From NCBI GenBank assembly GCA_016280695.1, contig JAEEHG010000149.1, forward strand, positions 1-7,275: DNA of 7,275 nucleotides. Direction: 5' to 3'. Every line of letters starts with the position of its first letter. Within the stretch, counting starts at the first letter, position 1. Made by a program: the position numbers and the translations under genes. This DNA is from Solobacterium sp. Its GTDB lineage: Bacteria; Bacillota_I; Bacilli_A; Erysipelotrichales; Erysipelotrichaceae. Shown one piece after another: positions 5,682 to 7,275 of this stretch. The notes under the pieces were generated by a model. The model worked only from the letters and a program-made list of their open reading frames with translations, made no database searches and was not told where the DNA came from.

Positions 5682-7178
5682 ATGGCAGAACAGAGACAGC
5701 TGAATGATCAGGAAATCGTCCGCCGGCAGAAGATGAACGATCTGCGTGAGCAGGGCATCGATCCGTTCGGACACGCGTATGAAAGAACCCACCGGTCCGG
5801 AGACCTGCGCGCCCTGTACGGGGAGAAGAGCCGGGAAGAACTGGAGGCCCTGGGGGCAGAGACATCAATTGCCGGACGGATCATGTCCAAGCGGCGCATG
5901 GGCAAGATCGGCTTCATGCATATTCTCGACAGGGAAGGACAGATCCAGGTGGTCGTAAACAAGAATATCGTCGGTGAGGAAGTCTATGAACTCTTCAAGC
6001 AGAGCGACCTCGGCGACATCATCGGTGTTTCCGGCAAGGTGATCAAGACCAATGCCGGTGAACTGTCCGTGCAGGCGGAAAGCTATATCCATCTGTCCAA
6101 GGCACTGCGGCCGCTGCCGGAGAAGTTCCATGGCCTGACAGACAAGGAAGAGCGTTACAGAAGACGTTACCTGGACCTGATCATGAACGATCAGAGCCGC
6201 GAGATTGCCATCCTGCGGCCGCGCATCATCCGGGCCATCCAGCACTATATGGATGCGCACGGGTATATCGAGGTGGAAACCCCGATTCTTTCCCCGATCC
6301 TGGGCGGGGCCAATGCCAGACCGTTCATTACACACCACAATGCCCTGGACAAGGACTTCTATCTTCGTATTGCGACCGAGCTGGCACTGAAGCGGCTGAT
6401 TGTCGGCGGTCTGGAAGGTGTCTATGAAATTGGCCGTATCTTCCGAAACGAAGGCATGGACCTGAAGCATAATCCGGAATTCACAACCATGGAAGCGTAT
6501 CTGGCTTTCTCGGATCTGGAAGGCATGATGAAGTTCAATGAGGAACTGTTTGAGTCCGTAGCCATGGAAGTGTTCGGAAAGACCGATTTTACATGGCGGG
6601 ATCAGGAGATCTCGCTGAAGGCACCGTTCAAGAGATGGAACATGGTGGATGCGGTCAAGGAAGTGACGGGTGTTGACTTCTGGCAGCCGATGAGTGTGGA
6701 AGAAGCACTGAAGCTGGCAGAGGAGCACAATGTCAAGGTGGAACCGCACCAGCACAGTGTCGGCCACATCATCAGCCTGTTCTTTGATGAGTACTGCGAG
6801 GACAAGATTGTCCAGCCGACGTTTGTCTGGGGTCACCCGATTGAGATTTCCCCGCTGGCCAAGAAGAACCCGGAAGATGAGCGGTTCACGCAGCGGTTTG
6901 AACTGGAGATTGCCGGTGTGGAAATGAGCAACGCGTTCACCGAGCTGAATGACCCGATCGACCAGAGGGAACGGTTTGAAGCCCAGCTGGCACTCAAGGA
7001 ACTGGGTGATGAGGAAGCCAGCGAGATGGATGAAGACTACGTTGAGGCGCTGGAATATGGCCTGCCTCCGACCGGCGGCATCGGCATGGGCATCGACCGG
7101 ATCGTCATGATGCTGTGCGGGGTTGACAGCATCCGTGATGTCCTGCTTTTCCCGACAATGAAGCAGCGCGGAGAGTAA
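5682..7178 (+). CDS. lysS: Lysyl-tRNA synthetase, class II
   Basis: The 498-residue cytoplasmic enzyme attaches lysine to tRNA-Lys using ATP. Residues about 60-145 form the N-terminal OB-fold anticodon-binding domain, starting with the conserved [27 protein letters not shown] (158-167) is a LysRS signature. Motif 1 lies around 180-202 and ends in ETPILSPI. Motif 2 includes GRIFRNEG (251-258) with R255 and E257. Motif 3 includes [10 protein letters not shown] (464-473) with R473, followed by the C-terminal DVLLFPTMK. Length is normal (about 490-505) and no key residue is missing. AGGAGG (5667-5672) is nine bases before ATG. Expression is governed by the T-box leader directly upstream. This is the single best-identified gene in the window. 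Confidence 0.98.
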   Translation: MAEQRQLNDQEIVRRQKMNDLREQGIDPFGHAYERTHRSGDLRALYGEKSREELEALGAETSIAGRIMSKRRMGKIGFMHILDREGQIQVVVNKNIVGEEVYELFKQSDLGDIIGVSGKVIKTNAGELSVQAESYIHLSKALRPLPEKFHGLTDKEERYRRRYLDLIMNDQSREIAILRPRIIRAIQHYMDAHGYIEVETPILSPILGGANARPFITHHNALDKDFYLRIATELALKRLIVGGLEGVYEIGRIFRNEGMDLKHNPEFTTMEAYLAFSDLEGMMKFNEELFESVAMEVFGKTDFTWRDQEISLKAPFKRWNMVDAVKEVTGVDFWQPMSVEEALKLAEEHNVKVEPHQHSVGHIISLFFDEYCEDKIVQPTFVWGHPIEISPLAKKNPEDERFTQRFELEIAGVEMSNAFTELNDPIDQRERFEAQLALKELGDEEASEMDEDYVEALEYGLPPTGGIGMGIDRIVMMLCGVDSIRDVLLFPTMKQRGE

Positions 7179-7275
7179 ATCCCAGATAAAACATTGAAAA
7201 ATGGGCAAAAAGCGGAGATATGAGCAGATATAAAGGCTTATAAAGGCCTTCAGGTGGTAAATTTTGTACATTTCA
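7179..7275. other. Gene-free tail after lysS
   Basis: No open frame or clear terminator is visible in these 97 bases. A ten-base tandem repeat, TATAAAGGCT then TATAAAGGCC (7229-7248), is present, and the AAGGC/GCCTT pairing within it makes only a weak hairpin without a T-tract. The lysS terminator, or the promoter of a next gene, may lie beyond the window edge. Confidence 0.5.

Noticed and set aside
5865..7271. 468-codon open frame on the minus strand opposite lysS
   Set aside because: It lies antisense to a fully convincing LysRS gene. Its length follows from codon bias of the real gene, it has no recognisable domain, and no ribosome binding site was noted.
7265..7274. TGTACATTTC shared with the MFS terminator loop near 4190-4199
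   Set aside because: A ten-base match between two places is weak, and the second copy is at the window edge without its flanks.

Overview
The window looks like a chromosomal segment of a Bacillota (Firmicutes) bacterium with moderately G+C-rich genes. The evidence is strong AGGAGG-type ribosome binding sites, a T-box leader in front of a lysyl-tRNA synthetase gene, and A/T-rich sigma-A-like promoters. A gut Erysipelotrichia- or Clostridia-type anaerobe would fit the gene content, but that placement is an impression from protein style and not a demonstrated assignment. I see no insertion sequence, phage gene, CRISPR array, tRNA or rRNA.

Region 1 (14-3170) is a small catabolic locus. A GntR-family regulator of the FCD subfamily (minus strand) diverges from a two-gene operon (plus strand). 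The operon encodes a PLP-dependent diaminopropionate ammonia-lyase (dpaL/ygeX type) and, 14 bases later, an M20-family amidohydrolase of the hippurate/N-acyl-amino-acid hydrolase type. The roughly 120-base divergent intergenic region carries facing promoters and two perfect palindromes suited to binding the regulator. A rho-independent terminator closes the operon. A plausible reading is that the amidohydrolase removes an acyl group from an N-acylated amino acid, perhaps N-acyl-diaminopropionate, and the lyase converts free diaminopropionate to pyruvate and ammonia.

Region 2 (3199-4165) holds two overlapping genes for small polytopic membrane proteins. They resemble the two halves of the ThrE/YjjP-YjjB exporter family. 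The first half lacks the usual soluble N-terminal head. A terminator follows, and directly behind it lies the oppositely oriented terminator of the next gene.

Region 3 (4178-5390, minus strand) is a single 12-helix-type major facilitator transporter, possibly of the monocarboxylate/oxalate-formate-like group.

Region 4 (about 5440-7178, plus strand) is an extended -10 promoter, a T-box riboswitch with clear Stem I, T-box bulge, antiterminator and terminator, and a complete class II lysyl-tRNA synthetase gene (lysS). The last 97 bases carry no gene that I can support.

The points most worth a second look are the pairing of the lyase with an M20D-type hydrolase under an FCD regulator, the headless ThrE-like pair sitting behind a terminator with no clear promoter of its own, and the ambiguous specifier codon of the lysS T-box.
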